From Centropus unirufus (Eukaryota; Chordata; Aves; Cuculiformes; Centropidae), in the NCBI GenBank assembly GCA_013397695.1, contig VYZI01000002.1, positions 8,484,827 to 8,548,826 on the forward strand: 64,000 bases of DNA, written 5' to 3'. Below are positions 24,840 through 37,597 of the stretch, in pieces. The position numbers and the translations under genes are program-made. Under the pieces are notes generated by a model. It was not told the origin of the DNA. It saw only the letters and a list, made by a program, of their open reading frames with translations, and made no database searches. Each line of letters begins with the position of its first letter. The stretch's first letter is position 1.

Positions 24840-25001
24840 AATCAGCTCCCGATACTTCTTTTTCAGAGATTGGTGTCGCTCCCGCAGCTGGTTGGCCATA
24901 AGCTTATACTGGTCTCTTTCTTGTTGACAGGTATCCAGTTCTTTGGAAAGGATTAGCAATGCCTCCTTTTTACTTTCGAGCTTCCTTTTGCACACCAGAT
25001 A
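24840..25001 (-). CDS. CCDC149: CCDC149 coding exon (first one recognised), 54 codons
   Basis: Minus-strand exon with a strong acceptor (pyrimidine run ending TTCTGCAG, AG at 25003-25002) and donor ATT|GTAGGT (GT at 24839-24838). It is phase 0 at both ends and encodes 54 residues from YLVCKRKLESKKEALL to KKKYRELI. It contains QYKLMANQLRERHQ. As I recall, the reference human protein starts at that internal Met (codon about 24899-24897), but here the 34 residues before it are open and protein-like. Longer isoforms described in other vertebrates share this upstream part, so an exon further 5' should supply the true start. Charged heptads (KKEALLILSKELD, QQERDQYKLM) predict coiled coil. The open frame continues through the acceptor for a few codons, but those are intron. 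Confidence 0.93.
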
Positions 25002-28000
25002 CTGCAGAAGAGAAAAAAAACAAACATAATTGTAACAAGCCATTTCTATTCTAGCCAGTACTGGATTCAGGAGGCTCATGTTTACCTCTGAAAAGACAGA
25101 AGAAGACTCTGCATGAGATCAAAGCCTGCCACAAGTCATCTTAGCTTATTAACAACAATCACAGGCAAAGACATCGGTTATATCAGTAGCCTGAAAACCA
25201 TTTTTAAGTCCACATGCTCACCTGACCACTGTGAGTTAGAAAAATCAGCATTTCAAGTTTCTCCTCTTTTTTCTTACTGCAACAGCATAGGAACTTTCTC
25301 AATTGGACGCACAGCCCTGGGAAGGCTGCTAGAAGGAAGAAGCCTTTGCAAACTCCCTTTTCTGCTTGTGTCCATAATATCAGCTCTCAGTTAGCAACCA
25401 GCACTTCCCACCTCGTTCTCCCTCCCCTCCTCCCCACTACCAGCAACCTTCCCTGGGCTCAGCCTTCTCCCTGGACAGCGTAACAGAACCATGTCACAGC
25501 AGAAAGGGCAGCAGGAGTGGTAACTACAATTCACCTTGAGGCTGAAACAATTGCAGTGGGATACGCTATTGGCACAGGTAAAAAGCAACTACTTCGGTTG
25601 TGATAGTGTACCCATGTGCCTGTTGAGTCAAAACAGTAGGAAAAAATTCAGGAATATTGCAAAGACCTGGGTGGGGAGGGAGGACAGAGATGAGCCCTCT
25701 CCTCCAGCCTCCACCTCTCATGTGTAGGGTGCACTCACAAAGCAAAGCAGAACTTGCAAACCTTAAGTCATTCTGCATCAGCCTGACCTGCTTCACTGCT
25801 TTTCTCCACTGGGAGGAAGAGCAACGTGTGTTGCCATGGCTGGATGCTACCCATCAGAAATTTCAGGCAACTTTTTTCACTTAATGTGATGTTCAGTCAG
25901 CAGATTCTTCTTACCCATCACTTGACACTGCTCATGCTAAAGCACATATTTCTATTCCTGATGTTACTCACATAAGACGTGGCACTAAATACTTTCTGAA
26001 TGTGCTCTGCAAGAGACCAAATATCACAGCAGTCATGAAAACAATTTATAGTTTCATTATATACTCTGACAAGAATACTTTGTCATTATGGGCTCTTGCA
26101 CAAAGTAAGAGCATCAGCACTTCCATACCGTTCAAGTCAGTGCTGGTCTTCGGGACAAAAATCATTACTCGTATGTACTTCTTGCTTGGAATTGACTGTT
26201 AACCTCAATTTCAAGTCAATGAGAAGGGGAAAAGAGAGTTTTGGTATATTATTACAGCCAACATTTCCCCAAAATGGTAAACGCTTACTTGCAAAAAAAG
26301 GGGGAAGGGAATGAGAAAAGCAATTCCAGGAAGGATTCGAACTTTCTAAAAGGACACTTCCACCTTGGATTAATTTTATTTCTGGCAATACTGAAGTTGA
26401 AATCCTGCCATAAATTTTCTGGATTATGATGCCTTGGCATCAACAAAGGCAACCGTACCTATGTACTTATGTCCTTACTGATACCTTACACAAATGTCAA
26501 GTCCCCTGATAAAGCACTGAAAGGTATCAGAAGCTAAACTTTAATATTGTCAGGAAGTGATTACAGTGACATGGTAAACTGCTTCAAACTTGACAAAATA
26601 ATTCCTTCCCTTACAGAGAAATATTTGCCTCTGACAACCTCTCTTCTTTTTCTCCAGTTTCATCTAATGTATTAGTCAATTCTAAAATGTGCCTTCACTA
26701 AATTGGTTTTAAATATTAACAATCTGATACAGTGATTGCAGATAAAAAAATGTGTAAAAGCAAACCTTACAATCAGTTTAAAAAAACCCAACAGCCCAAA
26801 CCCCGGAACCATGTGGCTGATCCTGTTCCTTTAACCATCAGGAAAAATGAAACTGGCTGACCCAGCCAACACCTCCATGGAAGAAAACAGCCTATCCAAG
26901 GTACACAGTGGAGGGGAACAATGCTAAAAATCTCGCTTCAGGACATTCACACCACCAGCAGGTCTCTCCAAGCCTTGCCACAACTGCTGGGGCATGAAAT
27001 AGTGTAAGAGAGAGTCGGAAGCCAACTTGGGCATGTGGATAAGACTATAAAAAATAAAACTTATCAGGCAGGAAACGTAGCCCTGCGCTAAACAAATCCT
27101 GCTTGCAATGAGTCACAGCTCTCCAGAAGGACACACTCAGAGCATAAAAGAAGGCTTCACCTTTCACAGCAGCCTTGGAAGAGGCAAGAGAATTCTCCAT
27201 TATCTGTGAAGTTGAGGATAATGAACCACAAACAGATTGTGGAGACGGTTGTGTTCAGGAACTAAATTAAAAGGAATAATGATCTGCTCCTTGTTTAAAA
27301 TATATTCCAATTTGATGAATTATAGACTGACTATGTGCCTTGCAGAAGGAAGCGGCTTGACATCTCCCATCAATGTACTGTGTGGATTTTACTATAAAAA
27401 TGACCATCTAGAAGACTTCAAGTCATTTTTGCCTTTTGCATATATTGACTTTCCCAAGTAAATGGGATAATAATAGCAATAATAAATAGTAATTTGTTTC
27501 CTTGGGTTTATGGCACAAGAAACGATAAAGCCACAGCATTTCTGGGGAATCTGATTATTCAACAGAGCTATATTTCAATTCCCATTACCATTTTTGAAGA
27601 AAAAACAAATCATGCAAAGACAGACCTCAGAAAGGTTATTCAATTCTGAACGCTAAAAAAAAACCCACAGTACTAATAATGGCCATAAACCAAACAAACA
27701 ACTGCACACCAGAAATGGATTCTACTCAGGGAAACAATTGAGCCCCAACAACAACTTCCCACACATGGACACATAAGTGCAGCAATCAGGATGCTGTCAC
27801 AAGGAACAAATCCACCTTTCTGAAGCAATGCAAGCAATAAGGAAAATTTTCTCACTTAGTCTGAGGAAAAGCATTCAACAGATGCTTCTGGCATTGCCAT
27901 GGAGATTTCTCCCCCTGCAACTGGAGGCAACTCTACATCTCACATACTGTCTCTCAGTGAGACAAGTGAATTCTGTTATGCACTACAGTTACTACAAAAT

Positions 28001-31000
28001 ATTCTTATTGTCTTTTCTTTCAATTGATGTTCCAAAATAATCTTTGAGTTTAAAAAATAAAGTTAACCAAGAATCAGCTGCTCTAGTTTCAATCTAAAAG
28101 CTACAACGTACAACTTTTCATATCTGCCAAGTGACTTTTATCTAGCAATTCGCTGTTATCTGCAATAAAGCAAATTATAATTGCTACAAGGAAGATCATA
28201 ATAATTAAAGAAATATATATGACATCCTACATTACTGCCTGAACTGCTTTACAGCCAGATAACTACTTTATTGAAATTGTATGAAAGAGACTGACATTAC
28301 AGGAGAGCATAACTGCTCCAAGGTGACCCTCTCCATCGAACACTTACTATTTGTCCAATGCTATTTTTAGCGACAAATCTGGATAGATCTCATTAACAAC
28401 GCTGTAGACATGGTCTAATAATCTGATGAAGCTGGGGCACTGTCAAGGTTTTAGACTTACTTTTTTTAAACCAACAAACACACCAAATTTTTATCACAAA
28501 ATAATTACTTCTAAATCTGTACAAATTGCTCACTTATACTTGGGTATTTAATGCAATTAGTGCCAACAAAGAAAATATCTAATTTTCTGTAGGCAAAAGT
28601 AAAGAAAGTATCTCCAAACTGTGTGTGGATCATATTGTGTTCTCTCAACACTCCAAGACCTTGTGTACTCCCAATCACCAATGGGCCACCACATTGTACG
28701 TGGCTCTGGAAACCTATGGTTCACCACGCTCGTAGAGAAACCTTGTACTCTGCTCACCAGCTGTTGGACAAGACAACGCTCGACCACTGAAACACAGAGT
28801 AGGCTGGTATCATTCACTGATGGCAATATCACAACACATCATCTTCACTGCCCCTTCAGGAATTACCATCATTTGATTTATCAAAATAACCCTATTTTGT
28901 GATGTGGCCCTGCTGTTGAAGTTTTTGTTCGCTGTGTGTCTAAATATGTTATTAATTTCTCCATATTTGTTCCTCAGCACCCCTGTGGGTATCTTAGTCC
29001 AACCTGGAACATGGAAACATGGGAAGCAAACACTTCAAATAACTGTTTTGTTGCCTGAAAGCCCAGCACACACGTCTGCAGCACCTCTCCCAGAGCTCCT
29101 GAGGGCTTTGGAGAACAGTAAAGTCACAGTGCCAGCTTTTAGTGTTTCTGCTTCCTTTTTCAAGTGACGAAGTTGTTATGACGCCAGCCCAATCACCGAG
29201 GGACCTCAGAGAATCCGCTCCACTTTGTTCCTCCCCACAGCCACTGGCAGCTGCCTGCCTTTAGAAAATCTCTGAAATTCGTGGCTCCACAGCCTGTCAG
29301 GTCCCCCCGTTGGGTCTGCTGAATTACATTCTGTGCTCTGTTTGAAAAGGCAACGCGACAGAAAGTTAGAGAGGTATTATAAACATGAAAATCTCACTGA
29401 TTTGCCTTCTCCTTCTCTCTTGTCCACATAAAAACCACCTCTGCAACCAATGGGAAAGGTATGCTCTGCCACTAACAAACAGGCTTGGTTTCTCACTCAG
29501 AATTCAAGTTGAGAACATTCAGCTATTTCAATACTGCTCAACAGTTGCATGTTTGAGAAATAATTCTCCAAAATTCTTTCTGCAAGTTTTGAGTTGGCAA
29601 CTACAAAGCACAGGAGCTGAAGACCACAAGCACATTGCTTCCCCCTATGGTGCTGATGACCATGCACACAGTTAATAATCAAGAAATTGAGAATGACAAA
29701 TTAAATGGAGACTCAATTTCTTCAAACTAATTTTAAGAGGCACATTCACACACGAGTTGCTCTAAATAGCATACAGTAAATGCTCTAATGTGTGGGAGGT
29801 GACAAGGAAAAGAGAAGCATTTTGACATTGGAATTAATTCTAGAAGTTGGCAAATCTAAGGGAGATGCTAGCAGAAAGGACAGAGGACAACTACTCTAGT
29901 CTTATGGGTTTCCTAGGAAACCTTTCTTGCTTCCAGTGGAAAACACTGCCAACAGTACATGCTCTGCAAGTAGTGTTAAATTAGGACTAGTGCCAGCTCT
30001 CAATGAAGTGAATGGAAGTGCACTGACTTCAGGAGGAGACCAAACGTGGAGAAGTCAGCTCTCTAAAGCAAGGACAGAGGTGGCCTTGCAGATGATGTAG
30101 AAGTGCTTTTTCCTTATCACACGTGATCCCCCAGTACTGTTCAACTCAGCTCCAAGATCACACTACCACCTACTCCTTTCTCCAATAGTGATTCTGTCAC
30201 CATCCTTAGAAATGATTTCAAGAAGGATTACATGGAATTAAGCAAAAACTGAAATCCTACCCTTCTCCACAGTAGAACTTACAGATACAGGGTCATTCGA
30301 AAAGATGATCCCCCAACAACCCTTGAACAATGTTCATGTATCTTGTTTTTCATTCATATTCATGGGATTTGGTTATGTTTCATCCCCCTTCTAGAAACAG
30401 GAAAACTGAGCCACGAAGGAGTTCATCCATATGAGTTCGTTTAGATCCACAGCTTAGCATATCCAGAAACATAGCTGTCAGGCTAAGAAGTAAGCATGAA
30501 CATTTCAAAACATTTCAAAGCAAACAAAAAAACCCTCTGCAACCAAGATTTTGGCGACCAGAATTCAAGAATTCTGTTCTCTTCAGCAAGGAGTGCAGTA
30601 TAACCATCTTTTTGTGGCAGCCTTCTAGCCGCACACTCAGCAAAGCAGCCAGTAACTGTCACACTTTCCTCTTTTCATCCTCTTCCATGTGGCAGAGGGT
30701 ATTTTGTTTGCACCAAGGATTTTACTTTTCTTGAAAATGAGACATCCAAAGGCATGTTTTAAGGAATGCGCCCTACTCCTAGGACAGTATTTTGAGATTC
30801 AAGATCACTTAGGCCTCCATCTTAATTCAGCCAGAAAGGAAGGTCTTGCCATGGTTCAGTTCCATTTGGATCGAACAAGCAGTTATTGACCATATCTTCA
30901 TCCTACAGCTTTACACAGGCTTTTAAATACCCTGAAACTTAGTCATTCAGTGACATAACCACTAGACAAAAATCCAGACTCCAAGCAAAAATTATGTGGT

Positions 31001-32599
31001 AACCCAACAGAGCATTTGATCTTTTATATATATTCGTCTACCATAAATACTCAAACTCAGCTAAAGCACAAGCAAAATTTATGTGGATTCTCACTCCTGC
31101 AGGCTGTATTTTTTTTCATTCAGCTTGTGAGATTAACAATGGAAATAATGACTCTTTCTGCTCCTTCACTATTTGCTAAGTTGGCTTTGTCCCAGTATTC
31201 TTTCCTACATGATCCTATTCAGAGTTAGTGTAAGGAATGTTCAAGGTACACGTGGTACAAAGATTGTTCAGTGCCAGCTGCACACAAGGCCTGAGATGCA
31301 TACGGCTGTGGAATAAGTGGAAAAATACATAAACATGGAAGCAAAAGAACAGGCAAGAAGTTAGTGAGGAGCATAATAAGAGCAGAGAAAGATACATGAA
31401 AGGGTACAGAGCAAAAGTAAAAAAAAAAAAAGAAGCAAATACAGAAAAAGACTGGAACACACCAATAAATGTTGAAAGCACTTCAAAATGTTAAAGAAAT
31501 GCAGGGGGGACAAAACTTAAATTAGCTAGCATTGAAGAGAAGAGGCCTGGAGAAGCTCTGTACCACTGAGGGACACAGTAAACTGGAAAAACTTGTTACA
31601 AGTCACTTCAGAAGTTCAAGACATTTTTTCACAGACCCATTAGGATGCTGGGGTTAACGGGTAAACTGCACAAAGTTAATCACAATAGCAAGGAAGAGGA
31701 AAGGAAAAGAGGAAAGTCTATACTGTGACAGCATGTGCTACAGGCTTTACACAGAAAAACAGTCTTAGCCTGCTGTGGGAACAGAAAGAAAGGAAGGAAA
31801 AATGGAATATAAATCACTAGGCCTCTAATTGTTCCTGAAAAAAAAGAAATTATATATATGCTCAAGTGTTTGCAAGAATGTAGCTCAGCACTGTCATTAA
31901 ACCTGGACACAACCAAAAAGCCCCTAAACCAGCAATGTGTTCAATTTCAGGATTGAGTTTTTAAGTTAAGTCATATCAAAGTAAAAAAGTTCTGAAGTAA
32001 TTCAAAATTACTTCTTAAAGCCAAGAAGAGTTATGTCTCCTCTGAATGCACCTCATGAACTGTCTGTCTCCTACCCGTACTGCTCTGTGGCACCACTCCC
32101 CCCGCCCCAAAACAAAACTCCATTTGGAAAATGCCATGTCAGATACAATACTGCACCACAGGGATATTAGTAAAGTACACTTTTTACTTTATTCTGGATC
32201 ATTTTATGTGTTTGCAAACACTGTGTGCACAGGTGGACCCCAATTCTGGACACGGTGTACCAGCACAGACCTGGGCACCCAAACTCCCACTGGAATCACC
32301 AGGAGAAGTGCCAGGTTCAGGACTCTGAACTCATGCATCTTTCTGACAGGTCAGGGCCTTAAGCCCTAACAAGGAAGCAAAGCTCTCCTGAAACCAGAGG
32401 AATTTACCTGTGCACATTGTGCTCCAGCACAATAGGCTCAGTCAGGTTGATCTGGGCCTGGCCCATTTGTTCTTAAGTTATGTAAACATAAACCCACTAT
32501 TTTTATAGTTATGCCAAATTAATGCAACGCAAAAAAAAACCGCACGCCAACCTACTTCAAACTTCATGGTTTTGCCCTTTAAACAGACTTGGCTTTCCA
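25002..32599. other. No gene recognised; expected to hold the 5' part of CCDC149
   Basis: 7.6 kb upstream of the first recognised CCDC149 exon. Open frames are short and resemble nothing known, and I saw no CpG-rich promoter. A short GGGTCATTCGAAAAGATGAT motif near 30291 recalls the terminal repeat of mariner-type transposons, but no partner was found. Confidence 0.5.
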
Positions 32600-32880
32600 T
32601 AAAACCATAGGTTTGGGTTAGAAGGGTCCCTGAAGCCCATCCAGGTCCAAGCCCCTGCCACGGGCAGGGCCACTTCCTACTGGATCAGGCCCAATCCAGC
32701 CTGGCCTTGAACACCTCCAGGGATGGGGCAGCCACTCCTCTGGGCAGCCTGTGGCAGCGCCTCAGCACCCACACGGGGAAACGTTTCTTTCAGACACCTA
32801 ATCCCAATCTCAGGCACCTAATCCCAGTCTCCCGTCCCTCATCTTAAAACCACGCGCTCATCCCTCCCTGCGCTCCCGGC
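32600..32880 (-). mobile_element. CR1 LINE, antisense 3' fragment
   Basis: AAAACCATAGGTTTGGGTTA, GCCTGGCCTTGAACACCTCC, AGGGATGGGGCAGCCACTCC, GGGCAGCCTGTGGCAGCGCC. This is the order of an antisense CR1 tail and 3' UTR. It is well preserved compared with most others here and opens the cluster around the 33.1 kb gap. Confidence 0.92.
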
Positions 32881-33093
32881 CTCACACAATCCCAGAATTG
32901 TGGGGCAGGAAGGCACCTCTGGAGCTCACCCACCGCAGCTCCCGCTGAAGCGGAGCCACATCCAGCGGGAACACGTCCGGGCGGGTCTGGACCTCTCCAG
33001 AGGACACATCCAGAGGCTCTGGATCTCTCCAGAGGACACACCCACCCTGGCCTCGCGCACCTCCGGGCCCGGGGCAGTCTCAGCCCCGTCCCC
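32881..33093 (-). mobile_element. CR1-like antisense fragment with internal duplication, cut by gap
   Basis: CAGAATTGTGGGGCAGGAAG, CCACATCCAGCGGGAACACG and GGGCGGGTCTGGACCTCTCC resemble another CR1 subfamily in antisense. A unit of about 31 bp (CTCTCCAGAGGACACATCC and CTCTCCAGAGGACACACCC) is repeated in tandem at about 32991-33052. The right end runs into the gap. GC content is high for the window. Confidence 0.65.
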
Positions 33094-33479
33094 NNNNNNN
33101 NNNNNNNNNNNNNNNNNNNNNNNNNNNNNNNNNNNNNNNNNNNNNNNNNNNNNNNNNNNNNNNNNNNNNNNNNNNNNNNNNNNNNNNNNNNNNNNNNNNN
33201 NNNNNNNNNNNNNNNNNNNNNNNNNNNNNNNNNNNNNNNNNNNNNNNNNNNNNNNNNNNNNNNNNNNNNNNNNNNNNNNNNNNNNNNNNNNNNNNNNNNN
33301 NNNNNNNNNNNNNNNNNNNNNNNNNNNNNNNNNNNNNNNNNNNNNNNNNNNNNNNNNNNNNNNNNNNNNNNNNNNNNNNNNNNNNNNNNNNNNNNNNNNN
33401 NNNNNNNNNNNNNNNNNNNNNNNNNNNNNNNNNNNNNNNNNNNNNNNNNNNNNNNNNNNNNNNNNNNNNNNNNNNNNNN
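33094..33479. other. Assembly gap (386 N)
   Basis: Run of N between GC-rich CR1-like sequence (left) and CCTTCCCCGGGCGGG (right). It may be collapsed CR1 repeat or an unsequenced GC-rich segment. It is one place where the missing first exon and promoter of CCDC149 could sit. The 299-codon plus-strand open frame reported across it is an artefact of translating N. Confidence 0.95.
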
Positions 33480-33529
33480 CTCCTTCCCCGGGCGGGTTAG
33501 TTATTCCAGCACAGCATTCCCTTCCCGCT

Positions 33530-33790
33530 CAGGGAATCACAGAAGGACCGGGGTGGAGGGGACCCCTGAGGTCACCGTGTCCCGCCGCAGGTTTCTGCCG
33601 CTGGGTCGTATCCTCCCTGAGCCCCTGCAGGGATGGGGGATCCACCGCCTCCCTGCGCAGCCTGGGCCAGCGCCTGATGACCCTTCCCGTCAGGAATTTT
33701 TTCCTACATGTCCAGTCTGAACCTCGCCTGGCGCAGCTTGGGGCCATTCCCCCTCAGGAAGCTGGGGACCCTCGGGAGGGGGCTCCTCTC
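33530..33790 (-). mobile_element. CR1 LINE, antisense fragment
   Basis: GGGAATCACAGAAGGACCGG, TGCAGGGATGGGGGATCCAC, CTGCGCAGCCTGGGCCAGCG, AGTCTGAACCTCGCCTGGCG. This has antisense CR1 layout with many CpG sites still present, suggesting a fairly young or GC-rich copy. Confidence 0.82.
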
Positions 33791-33877
33791 CCGGTGTGAG
33801 CATTAGCAGGAATCTGCTGCCAGCCCGGGCACCGAGCTGAGCCCCCGGGGAGGGGACATCGCTGCACGAGCGACTTC

Positions 33878-34460
33878 AATATGGAATCCCAGCACGGGCT
33901 GTGTTGGAGAGGACCTTTATAGGTCATCCAGTCCAGCTCCATGGGCACGGACAATCCAATCCGGCCTTGAACACTTCCAGGGATGGGGCATCCCTAACTT
34001 CCCTGGGTAAATTGTTTCAGTGTTTCGCTACCCTCGTCATAAAAAGCTCCTTCCCTAAAACCGATCCAAATCAACCCTTTTCCGATTTAAAACCACTGTT
34101 GCTTGTCCTGACACTACAAACCTTGGTAAAAAGTCTCCATCTTTCCTGTGCCCCCCCTTCATAAGGCTGCAATAAGGTCTCTCTGGAATCTTCTGCACAA
34201 CCCCAACTCTCTCAGCGTTTCCTCGTAGGTGAGAGGTGTTCCAGGTTCTCCTTTGGACCTGTCCCCAACTGGTCCTTTTCTATCTTGTGTTGGAAGCCCC
34301 AGAACTGAACGCAGCACTCCAGGTGAGGTTTCACCAGAGCAGAGGTGCATAATCATCTCCCTCAGCCTGCTGGCCATGCTTCTTTAGATGCATCCCAGAA
34401 TATAATCAGCCTTCTGGGCTGTGGCTGCACATTACCAGGGCATGTCCCATTTCTCATCCA
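33878..34460 (-). mobile_element. CR1 LINE, antisense, long 3' fragment
   Basis: GGAATCCCAGCACGGGCTGT, GGTCATCCAGTCCAGCTCCA, CCGGCCTTGAACACTTCCAG, GGGATGGGGCATCCCTAACT, then AACTCTCTCAGCGTTTCCTC, CCCAGAACTGAACGCAGCAC, CCAGGTGAGGTTTCACCAGA. This is the full series from CR1 tail back into the reverse-transcriptase C-terminus. It is the fourth antisense CR1 in a row within 1.9 kb. Confidence 0.92.
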
Positions 34461-37301
34461 CCATAGATACCACTTGGATGAAACAGACCAGTTTAACCCA
34501 CAATTACTCTTTGTTTTAAATAACGCAACAAACAGTGCAAGACAACGTAGTGAAATATGTGTGACTCCTTCCTTACCACAATTTCCCCACTGTTAAGATT
34601 TGCTTTGGGATTTAGGCACAGTGTCCTGTTCTCTGAAATGGCTGAGGGATCCTCCTTTGACGACTTCACATCCCTTTGAGTAGATGATGCCTCAGCCTTG
34701 CCACTGTTTGGGGTGCTTAATTAATGGATTATATGGAAAGAAACATGGGCCTCACATAAATTTAGCAGGATCTCTCTTGGAGTGGAAGATTATCGAGTTT
34801 AATAAATGCCTGTGGTTTATCTCCATTTAAAAAAGAAGTCCAGGAAAGCAGCGAGCACGGAACTTTGGATTAATAAATACCAAGCCTGTACATTTCACCT
34901 GGAAATTATAAATCAAACATAGACATTATCTCCAAGTTATAGCCCATTTTCTCCTAAATTAGCTGTCCCTCATCTCTAGGCATTCCGTAACTTTAGTGCT
35001 CTAAAGGGTACATTTGTCTTTCCTCTTTGTTCATATTTTTCTGTGGTTTATGCTGTCCTGTGTACGATATATCACAATCCTGCATGTGCACACAGGCTTC
35101 TCAGCAAACCTTTGCTGAAAACAGCATCTTATTTGCACAGGCAAATAGCAAATAATGAAAATTAAATTAGCAAGAACTGTAATTTACAACCACTGATTAA
35201 AAGAATCATCAATGATGTTAGAAACTCCATAATTTTCATAGCATTTTTAATAAAGCTGTACAACTGCTAGTGTAGATGAACCAAATAGCATCTTTTCCCT
35301 AGTTCTCATCTGCAGAATTTCTCTCCTCCATTTTCTTGGTCTTGTAGTACTCCAGACTCAGAATGCTCTTGCGGAAAGAATTCTGCTTATAAGAAAGAGA
35401 ACCCTCTAACAGCCCAAATTTTTGAGGGATGTCACTCATTTTAATCCCGAAGCTGCTTGCAGTCCCCACAAACATAAGGTTGTCATTTTTATCAATTATA
35501 ATTATTCAAATGAGAGGTAAATATTCATTAAAGAGAAGTTATTAAAACAAAAGGAACTCTCAGTGTTTCCAGCTCTTTTGATTTTATCACAATTCTGATG
35601 AGAACTGCTGTTTTGCAGAGAGCCCAAGCTCTTGAATGAGAATAACCGCTGTCTTTTGAAGTGAAAGAAAGATTCAAGGGAATAAATAAAAAATAAGCTG
35701 AAAAGCGCCTTGAGTATGCTTGATAGGATCAGAAAAGAAATAAAAGAACCCGAATATGTATTTTTAAGTAATCAGTTTTAGTTTAGTGACTGATTTCAAG
35801 CCTTTTGGCACTTTGTTCAGCTTTGCTGAACCTCTCTCTCTTACTTACCAGGGATTACTGTGACAGTCCTATGTGACGGTCCCAGTTAGGACCTGGTTCC
35901 TCTGCTCGCCTCTGGACAGGCGTGTATTGAGATACGGCTCCTGCCTTAACTCAGACAAGCAAGTCGTGAAGAAGATGATGGAAAAGAAGTACTATCACCC
36001 TTAGTCTACAAATGGGAATCCGGAGAAGTAATTACCTTACTCAAGGAAACCAAAGTGTGAAAAACGACCAGGAAGCAAAATTGCGGGTTTCGGGAGTATC
36101 AATCATCTTTTTTAACTGCAAAACCAACAAGGCTTCTTGATTCTTCTCCTACTTGCTGCAGTAACTGCTTTTGCACTGTCTCCCTGCCAACAGCAGAAGA
36201 ACACAGTATTGTCATGGAATGTCTGAGAACAAAAAAATCATCTCTCAGCCTTCCACTTGAGCTACCATCCCGTTGTCCTTGTCTCGAGATCCGCTATCTT
36301 CTTTGCTTTCCTCCTCTATACACTCACTAGATAAACTTAGCTGCTTCTAGTGTTTCATCTCCCTTCTCTGCAGTTCTGCTTTGTGATCAATCTTTCCTTC
36401 GGTATCTTGAGTTCATCTGTCTTTTCATCAGATTACCCTCCACTTCTCTAAGCATTGTCTACATTTCACTAAGAAGACTCCAGACTTTCTAAAAAAACCT
36501 TTTTTTTTTTTTTGTCTGGGTAAATCATTCAGGATCAGATCCGAGCTACTGTGGTTCTTTGATGCCACCACTCAGGTGAAAAAATATAGCAGATTTAACC
36601 AACCATTTTCACTTGTAGGAGATTTAATTATCAGTTTTATACCATAGCTTTCAGAAATCAGTGTCTTTGTCAGACATTAAGATACCAAACAAATAAGTAA
36701 GCTAACAAGTGGATCACTTTGGATTTTGCTGCTTGTTTTTGTTACCGTTTGTCTACTGCACTAACGTGATCATTACATCCATGTCCAACTCCAAAGACAT
36801 AAATGATTAACAAAACAGTGTGACTTCTTAAGATCTGGACAGGCTGCATAATTGAAATGGAATGAAAACAGTAGTGCTTGTCCCCTGAAAGATGGTTTAG
36901 TCTGACCCTTCACAGGGGGGTTGGGGGATCTGTTTATTTAGGGATTAAATACCTTTGAAGGAGGATGTAACCTATCATAAACATCCATTCTTTTGGTAAT
37001 TTATACTGTGTTCTATTTCATGTTCTTGCCACTCTGAATGTAGATAAAATATATGCTCAAACCCTCATGCACACATTTTGGAGAAAGTACCCTATGTTTG
37101 TGGGCAGTACAGTTACTTTTAGCATTTATCCGTTCCCCTATTTGTTTTCTTTCCTTTGCTTTTGCCTTTCCTTTTTTAAAGGCTGCTTTCTGTCCATTTA
37201 TATTCCAGCTGTGCCTTCTCAATTTTCTCAGGTTCATTGCTGGTTTCACTACCCTGTATCAGCTCTTCTACTTCACATGCATGATCTGTCAGCAGGACAA
37301 T
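34461..37301. other. No gene recognised
   Basis: AT-rich, unique-looking sequence with no supported ORF or transposon. Stretches such as 35110-35270 (AAATAGCAAATAATGAAAAT and following) have the AT-rich homeodomain-site look of conserved non-coding elements, but this cannot be judged from one genome. Confidence 0.4.
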
Positions 37302-37597
37302 ATGATCTGCAGATCAGAAGCAGTTTAGCCGTTATTCATTTATGTTGAATCCTTTTGTGCCCAGTCAAGTCCGTGAAGGACACATCTTAGGCAAACAACA
37401 AAGATCTTTAATGTGATGGTGTTTCTTTTTTCCTCTTCAACAGCTCTGGACCTTCAGTGCATTGTATTCCTCTGTGTAATAGATGCTGCAAGTAACATTA
37501 AACTTGGAGACAGTCTTCATTGTATTTTTTTTAAGCTGGCACAAAGGGATTCAACATAAATGAATAATGGCGAAACAGCTTCTGATCTGCAGATCAT
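37302..37597. repeat. Long near-perfect inverted repeat, 60-bp arms and 176-bp spacer
   Basis: Left arm 37302-37361 (ATGATCTGCAGATCAGAAGC to TTTGTGCC). Right arm 37538-37597 is its reverse complement with 56 of 60 positions identical; the four differences are single substitutions and there are no indels. Each arm begins with the 14-bp self-palindrome TGATCTGCAGATCA. Homology stops abruptly at both arm borders, and no clear target-site duplication flanks it. It could be a MITE-like element, a template-switch inversion, or the stem of a structured RNA. No coding role is supported: both arms encode the same short peptide by symmetry only. Confidence 0.93.

Larger units (their letters stand above)
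2105..25001 (-). other. CCDC149: CCDC149 gene, partial (8 internal coding exons, gene extent in window)
   Basis: Span of the eight recognised coding exons of coiled-coil domain containing 149. Joined in minus-strand order they are 162, 39, 108, 117, 173, 73, 85 and 145 bp, total 902 bp, giving 300 codons plus two bases with no frame break. Introns are 539, 10090, 5609, 1611, 1493, 1278 and 1375 bp. The protein is rich in Gln, Glu, Lys, Leu and Arg with heptad-like spacing through almost its whole length, as expected of a coiled coil. The family is conserved in animals, but its molecular role is not established to my knowledge, so none is claimed. The 5' coding exon lies above 25001 and was not found; the 3' exons (in mammals starting around ILGNRVAELEKKLR) lie below position 1. 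Gene identity rests on recalled human protein sequence and on LGI2 being the upstream neighbour. Confidence 0.93.

Noticed and set aside
30291..30312. Possible mariner terminal repeat (GGTCATTCGAAAAGATGA)
   Set aside because: No matching inverted partner or TA duplication within 2 kb; too short alone.
32900..33799. 299-codon plus-strand open frame
   Set aside because: It spans the 386-bp N gap; two thirds of the translation is X, and the rest is antisense CR1 sequence.
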